From Manduca sexta (taxonomy: Eukaryota; Arthropoda; Insecta; Lepidoptera; Sphingidae): a stretch of DNA of 64,000 bases. The position numbers and the translations under genes are program-made. The stretch is taken from assembly GCF_014839805.1 (NCBI RefSeq), contig NC_051120.1, forward strand, positions 5,828,001 through 5,892,000, read 5' to 3'. Positions 1 to 11,800 of this stretch are shown here, one piece after another (within the stretch, counting starts at the first letter, position 1; each line of letters begins with the position of its first letter). The notes beneath the pieces are model-generated. The model saw only the letters and a list, made by a program, of their open reading frames with translations, was not told the origin of the DNA and made no database searches.

Positions 1-656
1 TCAAGTAATACTGAAATAGATAAATATCTTAGGCAATCGACTGTATGTCTTACATTATGAAATTTGTAATAAAAACCTTAAAACATCATGTACTAAATCA
101 AGTAAATAAAACTTTTGCAACTGCACCAGAACTTAAATTTTACCGCCTCATTGATTGATGTACAAATTCCAAAATTACTTACACTATATCTCGTACCTAT
201 AGAGACTATCTACGTGTTACTTGGAGACACAATACATAATACTGCTATTGTTTGATGCAGTAGGGTACTTCAAAAATGTATTTACAGAACAAACTTCCAC
301 TTCGAGGTGTATGCGATCTCTTGCATCTCGTACTATTTTAGCATCTAAGTTATCTATTGGCTATTGGGTACTAAAATAATAAAATTGTGAATATGTGAAG
401 CGATTTACATCCGTATATTGCCGCATGTGATGGCTAAGTCTAACTCATCGTGTGATGCATTAGTCAGTCTATAAATGCTGAGAAAAAAAAAATGCAAAAT
501 ACATATTTGCCAATAAAACGACACGCAAGGAATAAAGTTATATTACTAAAAAAAATACATTCAATAAAACCCAAGCTGTGCTGAAACTATTTAAAGCTAA
601 CAAATGTGCATTTTTTATTGAAACGTTGCTAGTAATACGGAGCCACTGTACCGAGC

Positions 657-670
657 ACGGACGCGTCCGT
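657..670. repeat. 14-bp perfect palindrome
   Basis: acggacgcgtccgt is its own reverse complement. It lies just beside the G-rich block in the putative trx 3' UTR. It contains an MluI-type ACGCGT core. No function is assigned. Confidence 0.6.
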
Positions 671-721
671 CCCGCGGCAGAGTGTCGGAGCCCCTAGCAC
701 CGTGAGGCGACTGCCCCTCGC

Positions 722-757
722 TCCCCCGCCGCCCCGACCCCTCGACCCCCGCGCCCG
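722..757 (-). other. G-quadruplex motif in trx 3' UTR
   Basis: On the minus strand there are five runs of three to five G within 36 bases (complement of C-runs at 723-727, 732-735, 738-741, 746-750 and 754-756) separated by loops of two to four bases. This meets the usual G3+N1-7 quadruplex rule. It would be carried in the trx mRNA if the 3' UTR extends to about 595. Confidence 0.7.
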
Positions 758-1906
758 CCTCACACACAATAACTTATTATGTACACGATCAAATATGCTC
801 TATAAAATACAACCTACCGCTATGACTACAATAAAACGATTTGTCGTTTAAACTCATTATTATGACATAATTCCTCTTATTTACAATTTTACTATACAAT
901 ACACGTTAAAATTATTAAAAAGTAACATTGTACTTGTAATAACCTCGCTAACCCACTTTCGAGTGTACTAATTTTAATATAACCTTTAAAGTTTCCTCAT
1001 TATATGTACACGTACGCGCTATGTTAGTCGAGACTTAACTGATCACAAGTGAAGGGAAATAAGAACTTATCGAGGAACAAATATACAACTATCTACGCAG
1101 TACGCAGCAACCGTTCTTAACCCTCCTCTGGCTCTAAGCGCTATCACATCGATATTAAGTGTGAACATCTTTAACACTTAAGCCGTTCGCGAATCGTTGA
1201 TCACACTACATTAAAGAAATAAAAAATTAAAAAATCTATTTACAAAATGTATAAAACTATCTCAAAATAACTTTCATTTAAGTAAAAATTAATTCAAAAT
1301 TATTATACAATCCCTCATCTAACACTGGGTAGATTCAAGAAAGAGATCATAACAAGATTCATAAAACTTCCAAACTTGCCAGTGATACTAAATATGTCAA
1401 GATACAAGGTGGGAGTAACGCGATATGTGACTTTCACTTATTGTCTTAAATACATTATTATGTACACATTTGTGCTCACTCCAGCATTCTTTACACTCAG
1501 CACTCATGTTCCCGCAAAACAACCTCGCTACTGTAAGGAGGTCCGTTGTACTCACTACCCCACACACGTTGTCACGTACACATGCGTATCCAGCGCACGA
1601 TCACAAAACGTCAATACATTTAATTGTTAATTTTCGTATTTCTACATTACACGTTTATGTCTACGTCAGTTATGTACTTCTTATAATTATGCTAAAACAT
1701 TTAATAAGAGGCCGTATGGCTCTCTGTATATCAACCGAAAATAATGCGTCATTTTTCCAAAATCACATACACGTTTCAAAATCATTACGTTACATTCACA
1801 TTATTTGGTGATAAACCACAAATCCGAGTACTTGTTCTTACAAGACAACCATAATTGACACAATCAAAAAAGTCACTCACTCAGTAAATACTGTACTTGA
1901 CAAAGA

Positions 1907-2820
1907 TTAATTTAGGTACTTGCGGCATTTCTTGGCGCCGCAGGTGCATGGAATCTTGACCTCCTCGAATGGGAATTTGTAATCGTAAGTCAACTCTTCG
2001 CCGACCGTGATTCGGCGTAACGCGAAGATCAGAATATGTTTGTGGCCATGGATGTCCACCACGCGGGAGTAGCAGTTGGGCTGCAACAATTAAAAGGATT
2101 GTTGATAACTAAAGACATGTAAGGTGTAAATGTGGATGGCCAATTTTCCTTACCCCACGCATTGACGGCAAATTGAATATGTGATCTTATTGCATATGAT
2201 GCTCAAGACAAGTAAGTGACGAATTAGTTTATTACCTTCTGCCGTAGACCCCGATTAATAAGACTTGTATTAAATTAGACAGCAATTTCATATCATTGAA
2301 AAAACTTTTAAACGTAAAAAAAAGGCATAAACATGATCATAATATAACTTACGTCGCACGAGTGGTTGATGAACCTCGCGGCGTTTCCCTTGAGCGTGGC
2401 GTCCACCACCAGGTTGTCGTCGATGCGGAACATGTAGCAACCGCCGACGCCGCGCCGCCCGCTCATGGCCTCGTACCGCTTCTCGCGTTGGTCGGCCAGC
2501 ACCGCGCGGATCACCTCACCTGCGTATTCTATCACCATGTCGCCTGTAACAACATTTACGCTTAGATAAGTCAAACAAGTTTAAATACATTACCACCCTA
2601 CCATCGTTTAACTAAAAAACTCAATGTTATTAATGTGTTTACGTGTTTATGTAATGTATGATACAATAAAGTTATGAAAAGTGGGTAATTTGCGTAAAAT
2701 CTAAAAGCACATGTAGTGTCCAACTTACCTTCTTCAATATCTCGTTTGCAGAATAAGCCACGTCCGTGAATGTGGGATCTGTAGACGCCCACTGAAGCTT
2801 TAGATGTTTCTTTTAATTGT
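1907..2820 (-). other. trx: trx SET and post-SET domain (exons 11-13)
   Basis: The catalytic domain is encoded over three short exons. Visible hallmarks are [20 protein letters not shown] at its start, [10 protein letters not shown], the AdoMet-binding [20 protein letters not shown] with the catalytic tyrosine region, and the post-SET cysteines [13 protein letters not shown] ending at the stop codon. The order and spacing match MLL/TRX SET domains and every catalytic motif is intact, so the enzyme should be active if the downstream half is translated. The stop codon TAA lies at 1907-1909. Confidence 0.95.
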
Positions 2821-5800
2821 CTAAATCTCATCGCTGGAGGTAAAGTCGCTAACCGCCTAGAAGAAAAAAAGAGATTTAAATATGCAAAAAATGGTAGTTC
2901 ACAACCAATGGTTGAAAATCAATTACCTAGAAATAGAGCTGTCTCCTTCTTGTCCACCGAATGGAGGCGGCTCCTCTCTGAATGGCGACGCCATCCAGCT
3001 AAACATGTCGTGATTTTGTTTCCTTGATACTGGGCCAGTTCTCGCACTGCCCCAAGGGCTCTCTTTGAATCCTTCGCTTAAATCTAAGTCGTTATCCCAG
3101 CTGCTCAGCTGCCGACCCTGACGCACTTTATATTTTATACAGCGGCTTGCCTAAAAACGGAAATTGAATATTATATTGAGAACAACATAATAATTTTAAC
3201 TATAGTATACATAAAATGGATCATTACTTACGCCCGGCAGCTGTTCGACGAGGTATCTCAAAGCATTGTTGTTCAGACCCAGCAGATGAGCGCCGGACAA
3301 CGTAGATGGTAGATTGTATTGAATCAAGGGTAATCCTGACTGTTTTCTGGCACTTTGTACGGTCTCAATAACTTTAGCCCAGAGATCAGTCAGTGAGGAC
3401 GAAGAGTAGTTAAATCCGTCCTCTGAAGTCACCTCGTATATCAGCTTAGGACCATCATCTTTAGGTGGATCTTGCGTTGGCTTGGACAATGATGATTTGT
3501 TCTCTTTTGCAAATTTACTAATCTTCTTTGTAGTAAAAGTCTCAGTCTCAAATTTTTTGTCACCAAGAGGCCTTTTCATTACTTTTATTGGCGTTGTCGA
3601 TGTCTTGATAGCTGTAGGTACTCTGTTTGTGTCTTTCTCAGCCAACACTTTAGGTGGTTCATTATCAATTATTTCAGAATCCAATGTGGGTAATGAAGTC
3701 ATTTTAGTAGTTATTTCAGCCGGCTCACTAATTCTCATAGTTTCGCCTTCGACAGAAGCGGTGCTGGTATTCGCTCTGTGGATTTCCGTAGATAGTTGTA
3801 AAGCCTGAGCCGCATCTCTTTCTTCTTTTTCTCTCTTTGCTCGTTCCAACTCCATCATCCGTTTCGATTCTTCGATAGCCTTTTCAAGATCGCTATCAAT
3901 AGTTTCATCCTTTATATTGAGATCTGGCATATCATGACTAACAGGTCTTTGCTTGGGCACAGCTACTGTCTTGGATGTAGACGTTTTCGATGTTTTGCTC
4001 TGGCCATCTCTGTGCAACGGCAGCACTCTGTTCATAGGCCTCATGGACATCGGGTTCACGACATTCGTTGGTATACCCGATTGCTGAGTCGGTGGTGCTT
4101 TGGGTAATGTAATACTTGAACTGTTTTGAGTTGGTAAATTGATGGAGTTATTAGGGACAGGAATACATATCATATTGCTATTATTGTTATTTTGATTTTG
4201 TAATAAATTGGTGCTCCCTTGAAGGGGAAAGTTTATATCAGCCGCAGCTTTAGAAGCTATCTTAGGATCGACGAGGTTGTTTTGAACTGTAATATTAACA
4301 GTGTTGTTGCTTGAATTCACATTAATATTCATAGGGGCACTATTGGGTATTGCTTGGAATGGTACATTTATGGTAGTACCACTATTTTCAGGCTTTTGTT
4401 GGAATGTCAACGGGTCCGCCGAGAGCCCAGTCACTGTATTGTTATTATTGTTTGTAACCACACGGATGTTATGTTGCTGTTGAACATGTTGATTGTCTAT
4501 ATTTGCGTTATTTATCCGACTCCTTTCTGGGAGATTTATAACTCTATTATTTTGTGAATTCATCTGCATATAGCCAATTTGATTATTGACTGATATTGTA
4601 TGGTTTTGCTTCTCATTATTCACAGAATTCACTTTGGCGCAGTCATTGTTGGGCATATTTGAAATAGACATAGTTGTACTTGGAGGGGGTCCGATGATGT
4701 TTTTACCTCTCATCGAATCTGGTGTAAATTTAGGGGGTTCATTCAGCGATATATTATTTCTACTTATCTGGTTATCCAAGTTAGGTATAGTTTGGTTTTG
4801 GGGCGTGTTATTAGTATTCATGCTACAACTGCTAATGTTTATTTGAGTATTGTTAGAGACTTGGCTATTGAGAATCGGATTCTGGTTGTTTGTAACGTGA
4901 GTTTGCGAGTTTATCATCATATTATGATTTGAACTTCCTGTCATAAGATTGTTTACTCCATGATCCGATGAATTGGAGCAATTCATTAGAATGTCGTGTC
5001 CTGTCATATTGTTTTGTGAGGCACCGCCATACATAGCACTGTTATTTACGTTATTTATCATGTTATTGGACATATTAGAATTATTTACGTTAATTCCATG
5101 CATTATGTTCCCTGAGCCCATTGTCATATTATTCGAGCACATTTCCAATGGATTCTGGTTATTTGAAAATTGGTTATTGGTGGTATTGGAACAGCTTCCA
5201 CTGCATGAGTTTTGGATTTCATTTTTGATATCTGGGATATTAGGTCCGTGTAACAATGAATTATTTATAGACTGATGATTACTATTGCTCATTTGCATTG
5301 CATTATTCATATTGTTGTGAATATTCATAGTATTCATGTTATTTATCTGATGTTGCATTAATGACGCATGCTCCATTGTACTTCTGTTGTTTTGTATTTG
5401 GTTCATAACGTTCATATTTTGCATGGAAATAGAATTATTGTCATACCGATTATTGTGTATATTAGGTATTGGACCAGAGTTCTCCATCTGAGTATTTAAG
5501 CTCATAGTTGACGAACTTCCGGACATATGATGCATATGCATACCATTATCCATTTGTTGCCTGGTGTGCATCTGATTCTGCACATGCTGGTGCATACTCA
5601 TCATGTTATTATCGCTGTGTTGGCGATTGTTTTGAATTTGCATAACATTCGACATTTGGTGTTGATGAAGTCCAACATGATCCATTTGCCTGTTTTGTTG
5701 AAGGGACATCTGTTGATTTACGTGTATATTGTTTTCTATAAAAGGTCGGTTGTTATTGGTCATGTGATGATTTATCTGCTGCATGTTGTGCAATTGTGTG

Positions 5801-8800
5801 TTATGCATGTTGTCTATTGATCTATTAGAATGCATGGAATGGCTCATGGAGTTCATGTTGTGTGCCTGAATATTATCCATCATCATTCGATTGCTTTGCA
5901 TGTTCATATTGGACATGGATTGCTGTATCTGCATGTGATTCATATCATTCAGGTCTGATCTATTGACATTATGATTGTTATTTCCTAGGCTATGCATGCT
6001 CATTGAAGAATTCATAAGATTGTTGGTGTCGGGAGTGTTTCGGTTATTAAGCATGTTTGACTGATTATGATTTTGTTGTGCAGTAATCATATTATCGTGA
6101 AATGATCTACCAGAAGTTCCTTGATTCATCTGCTGTAACGGATTGCTGTTATCCACTTGACGGTTTTGGATTTGCCCATTCATAATATGTATTTGGTTAT
6201 TTGTTGATAACTGGTTATTTTCATGGGACATCACCTGCATATTGCAATGTTGCATGCTAGATGTATTTATAGAATTATTAGACATCTCATGCTGGTTCAT
6301 CTGCAAGCTATTATCACTCGAAACCATGGCAGTCATTCTGTTGTTAGTTGATTCTTGACAAGATAAGTTTACGTTTTGGATGGAGTTGTTTCCAGAATTT
6401 AATAATTGGACCTGGCCATGCCCATTATTTGTCATTGAACACATCTGATTTTGATTATTTGGAACAGACAAATTGTTTTGATGGTTTTGAGATTGCGAAC
6501 GCATAACATTGTGAGGTATGATGCTAATGGCCGGTTGGTTATTAATATTACCAGCCATTTGGCAACTGTTCAATTTATGTATGTTCATTTGATTTGACAC
6601 ACTTTCGTTATGTTTGTTGTCGTTGGGTCCCAAGTTTTGGAAAGTCTTGTCATTGTTAGAATGTTGCTGTGAATGAGAAGCCATTATTTCTTGCGAAAAG
6701 TTCAAATGCCCACCTTCGGTTTTAGAGAGTGCATTAATTTTACTCAGTTTTAATGATGTATCTGCATCAAAATTACTGTTCATTATTGACGCTGGAGGGT
6801 ATATATTTCCAGCAGTAATTTGAATTACATTGTTAGACGTTGAATGTGATGGATGGTGGGCTACATTCAAATTATTATCAAACTGATGCGAATGTAGATT
6901 CATGCCAGACATAGAGTTTGCATTATTAGATATAGACATTAAGCAATTTTGATTCAATTTATCATTATCACTGTGAAGATGAGACCTTCCAGACAAATTA
7001 CTTTGCATGCCCATGTTATTCATATTTTGTTTCGATGTAATATTTTGTAACTCCATTTTACTATCCGAGTTTCCAGCATTGCTTGATGAAGTTAGCTGTC
7101 TCCAAGGTGTCGGCGACTTCATACTTTGTGTAACGCTTATAGTCGGCATGTTAGCAGACATTGAGTGGTGGTCTTGCAAATTGCCGCTTATTTCAATCAC
7201 ATGCGAATTTTCGATTTTTATGTTTTTATTTGTCGATGGCGCAATTGAACTCGATACAATGGGCTGCGACAGCGGTATTGACTGCATAGAAAATGACGGC
7301 GCAGAGTTTGGTATGGATTGCGATATAGCCATCACGGGCTGTCCAATTGATGACACTAGTGTCACTGATGGAGACATGGACACATTATTGGGCTTAGAAA
7401 TATTCCCCCTTTGTAAACTCTGAGAAGTGCTAGACAATGTCATGCTATGTATTTGCGATGTTATCGGATTAATACTCTGTCGACCAGTTATTATTGTATT
7501 GGGACCAGATTGTGATCCTACCGCAATGGGTGTTTGGCTCATTTGAATTACTTTAGGAGTCTGTCGATTATTATGATTAGATTTATCCGGCAATGGTTGT
7601 AAAGTTAAGTTAGGTATCGTTGTCTTTACTGTCTTTATCGACGGCGGGGATGACTGCACAGATTGTGCCGTAACAACGTTAGGTGTTGACACCGTAGTCA
7701 CGCCGTCACCCACATTATTCACCACCACATAGCCTGTCGGCACTTCCACAATTGGTTCAATTTTACTAGCTTGGAATACTTGAGTCGTAGTTGCTGAAAA
7801 ACTACTGTTCTGAGCGAGGACTCCTTGCATGGCAGTTGAAACAAATTGTTGAGAGGACATTACTGTGTTTTGCACTATAGTCTCCAGTCCGTAATATACT
7901 GGTTGTGTTGTTGTCAAGTACATGCATCCAGATGGATCTGCAACCATCTCCAAGGTGGGAGTTGAACCAAGCAAAACCTGTTCATTGCAGAATTGTGGAA
8001 GCAGCGTACCTTGCGGCAATATTGTAGCACCAGGGGCTGATGATATTAAAGTATTGCCTTGAGGTTGTAAAGCTGCATTAGGAATTATAGTAGTTTGTCC
8101 ATTACTGATCCCACTCTGGGGCACCACTGTAGCGCCTGCAGTTTGTAAAGTATTATTGGGCAAAAGTGTTGCAGTTTGCGAAGTTATATTACCAGGTGCC
8201 AGGCCCTGAATGGTTCCTTGCGGGATTATTGTCGTTCCATTTTGCGTGTGAATAGCTTGGGGCAAAATAGTTGGCCCATTGGGACCCTGTGAAATTATAC
8301 CTTGTGCTTGTATTGCACCTTGTGGTAATATTGTTGTGCCTTGTTGAATAGCCTGTGGCAATATTCCAACATTTCCTTGTGGTAACAACACTGGAATTCC
8401 ACCGCTAGGCACTGCGACTAAACCACCAGATTCTGTCTGTTGTATTTGGAATGTCTGGGGCACCAGGCCACTCTGTGAAATAAATTGCGTTGGGCCAGTT
8501 TTAAAGTCTCCCTGTGGTGCAATTGTTGCTATGTATTGCATATTTTGATTTTGTTGTTGAGACAATGCTTCAACATAGGCTGACATTAGATTTTGATTTG
8601 CCACTGGTTGCACTATAATCGAGGGCTGACCACCCTGATTATTTGTTTGCAACTGTATTACTGTGTTACCAGGACCAATCGGTGACTGGTTAATAGCCGT
8701 GAACTTCTCAACTTTATTTGGTCTCTTAATAGTAGTTGGTTTTGGAATAGGACGTCCTCTTCCGCGATTTGCCGATTGGAAAATAGGTTTGGGCTGCACT

Positions 8801-11800
8801 GGTGGTGGTTGTTTTTTAGGCGATTTTTGTGGTGTACCAGGCAGTATTAGTTGCTGTTTGTTTTGGGAGTTTGGAGATGTCAATCTTTGAGCTGTCATTG
8901 CAGGAACTACTATCGTAGGATTTGTAGGGCGGATCATAGGTTGTATGTTTTGGATGATTGATGTACTAGGCATCCCCTGAATAGAATTAACTGGCAAAGC
9001 GATAGAAGATGCGCTTGCCATGTTTGGGAAGTTGGCAACTTGGTTCTTGCCTTGAATCATGGAGGTTATGTTTGCTTGTTGATTGGAAGGTATAGTCAGC
9101 ACTTGGTTTGAATTTGATGAAATAACTTGTATTCCTCCCGTACCAGACAATAGCTGGGTCATGTCTGTGCCACTCTGTATTTGTTGAATGTTAGTTCCAT
9201 TTCCAGATTTTACACAAATGTTGTACGGGAGAATTCCAGGTTGCGTTATTATTTGTGGAGTCATAATTTTTTGTCCACTAGCAACGCTAGTTTTCGGAGG
9301 TAGTATCATCTGTGGCGTCACAACAATTTGAGGTGACGAAAGCACTTGTTGATTTGTCGACACTTGAACATTTGTTGCCTTGCTTTGGTCGAAAATTACA
9401 GTGCCTGATTTCATTTGTTCAGTAATGGTCATAGTCATTTCATTTGATGGACCTGGGGATGGAGTTTCAACTATTGTACCGTTGATTGTTATCTGTCTAG
9501 TGTTGATAGATGTCCTTCTAGCTGAAATTCCTTCTGCCTTCACAGTGTTTTCGGTGCCGCTTACCACCCCTGCGTGAATGATCATTGGCTGCGCAAATGC
9601 ACCTTGGAAAGCATTTTGCAATGTCGTTAAGGTCCTGTTTTCTGGCGACTTAGGATTTTCACTCTCGCTTTCGCTTGTCGACATCATGTCACATGAAGGG
9701 ACGTGTCGATCGTACGACTCTTTGTTTCTATAGAGTACACTGGCATCTATCACATCGCACTGGTTGTTCCATTTGGCTCGATGTTCCCGATGTATCATCT
9801 AAAGGTCTCATTACCAATTCTGGTTGGCCACTAATAGAGTTACCAGAAAAAGTGACTGTGTAGCTCTCTGTTCCACTGGCTCTATACATAAACTGGTTTG
9901 TTTGCACTCTAGATGCGTCATTGCCAGGGTGATTGTCTTCAGCGCCATCCAATTGTTGTATAGGCGTAAAGTCATTATCAAGGTACCGTGGACTGTTTGG
10001 TCTTGAACTACAAGTGCTTTCAGACCCCGACCAATCGGCGGCACCGTCTAACTGAGATATCGGACTGCACTGGATTTTAGTGTAAAAGTCAATGACATCA
10101 GTAAAATATCCTTCAGTTTTATCTGTCTTTTCTTCACGGGTTTCTTCTTTTTCTTTTGAAGTAGTCGAACGGTAATTAATACCAGACGTGTGGGGACTTT
10201 CTTCACAGATTGCACTATTAGTACAAGTTTCTGTTTTCAATTTCTTCTCCGTATTTTGAGAACCATTTGGTTCTTTTATGGAGTCCAATGTATTCTCTGG
10301 TAATGATACTCTTTGAACAGGGCTCATTTTGCCTGTGATAGTTGATGATTTGCCCATCTTACATCTTTTAATAGTAGAAGACAATAGACTAGTGTCAAAT
10401 TTGTTGTTCCAACTACTAGATCGCTGTTGCCCTCGGCCAGTAGTCAATGATTTCAGATTGTGACTTTGCAGAAGCATTTCTGATTTACTTCGTTTTAATT
10501 CCTTGCTTCCAGATTCAAACCTTGCATTGAGCAATTCATCTATAAAATCTGTGGACCGAAAATCAGACTTATCATTACTTTTATCGTCAGATTGACTCAT
10601 TGCGCAGTAAAACTCATTCCTCAGGTCTTGGAATATATCTTGCATAGAGATTCCATCGAGTAAATCATGATTCAAATCTTCAAATATAGCATCTTTCACT
10701 TCAGGTGGCAAAAGATCAGCTGTATTTTGAGGCTCTTCCTCATCTTGTTGCTCTTGTTTACATACATTGTCTAGTAAGTATTCAACTACTTGTTTCACAG
10801 CTAAATCTTCAAGTGTGACTGAGTTTCCGAACTTCTTGGGCGACTTGTCATTTTTGAACATAAGGACTGATTTGCTGGATCCAGTCTCTACACTTTCATG
10901 CCAAGCCCCAATCTCAGCCATAACTCTGTCAACCACATGAACATCTAAACTGTGGTCTACAGTTATGTTTACACCAAAATCAAAGCCAGGTACTGGTTCT
11001 GCCAGTATTAATTTCGTCTTTATAGTGTACTTCACTATCTTGGTAGGCTTTTTGCAAGACCAGAACAATCGAGTACATGAAAAATCGACAGGCATCAGAA
11101 ACTCTTCATAGTCTGACACAGATGGGACTATTTTTCCCAGGCTATGGACAACCAAGGAGCCCAGAATAAATTGTACTTTAGTGATTTCACTATATCGCTT
11201 TTTCTTTTTGTCCAATTCCACATAAACTGGTCTTGTCAACTCAAAATCTGCATCTTTTTGTAAGCTTTTCTTTGGAACATCCTTACCATGAGTAGGACAA
11301 AATACTCTTTTATCATCCATAAATGCGCAACTTTCTTTTCTGGCGCAAGAGTAATGATAAGTTTCACTACAATTTTTCGCACAGCATCCAACACTTGCAC
11401 CCTTAACTTCACAAGATGCACATTTTATCATTTTGCCTCTTGATATTGCAGAATGGACATTTTGCAATGATCCATCTATTTCTTCAAATACTTCAGCAGA
11501 CCACAATGCACAATTTGCGTGAATCCAATCGTTTTGTCCGCAATAAAGTAGTCGCCCCTCCATTGAAGGTGAACCATCTCCCACCTCTTTGCATAGGACA
11601 CATGTCCTGGAATCTACAACTGGATAAAACTCTTGTAATTCTTCCTCCAATTTGCTGTCAACATTTTCAAGCTTCGGAACTATTTGATCTAAAGGCTTTT
11701 CAATTGATTGTACTGTTGTTTTTACTCCTTTATTATTTGACATATCAACATCTTTTAATGAATCTGTGTCATCATGTTCTCCTTCCACCTCTAAGTTTGG

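Larger units (their letters stand above)
595..1906 (-). other. trx: Probable 3' UTR of trx
   Basis: The 1.3 kb after the trx stop has no coding potential on the minus strand. An AATAAA signal on the minus strand lies at 619-614, so the transcript may end near 595. The stretch is AT-rich except for a GC-rich block at about 650-760. Bases 1-594 beyond it show nothing I can assign. The UTR end is inferred from the signal alone. Confidence 0.45.

Noticed and set aside
3482..9863. Many open frames on the plus strand across the trx large exon
   Set aside because: They are antisense shadows of the trx coding sequence, caused by its biased codon use.
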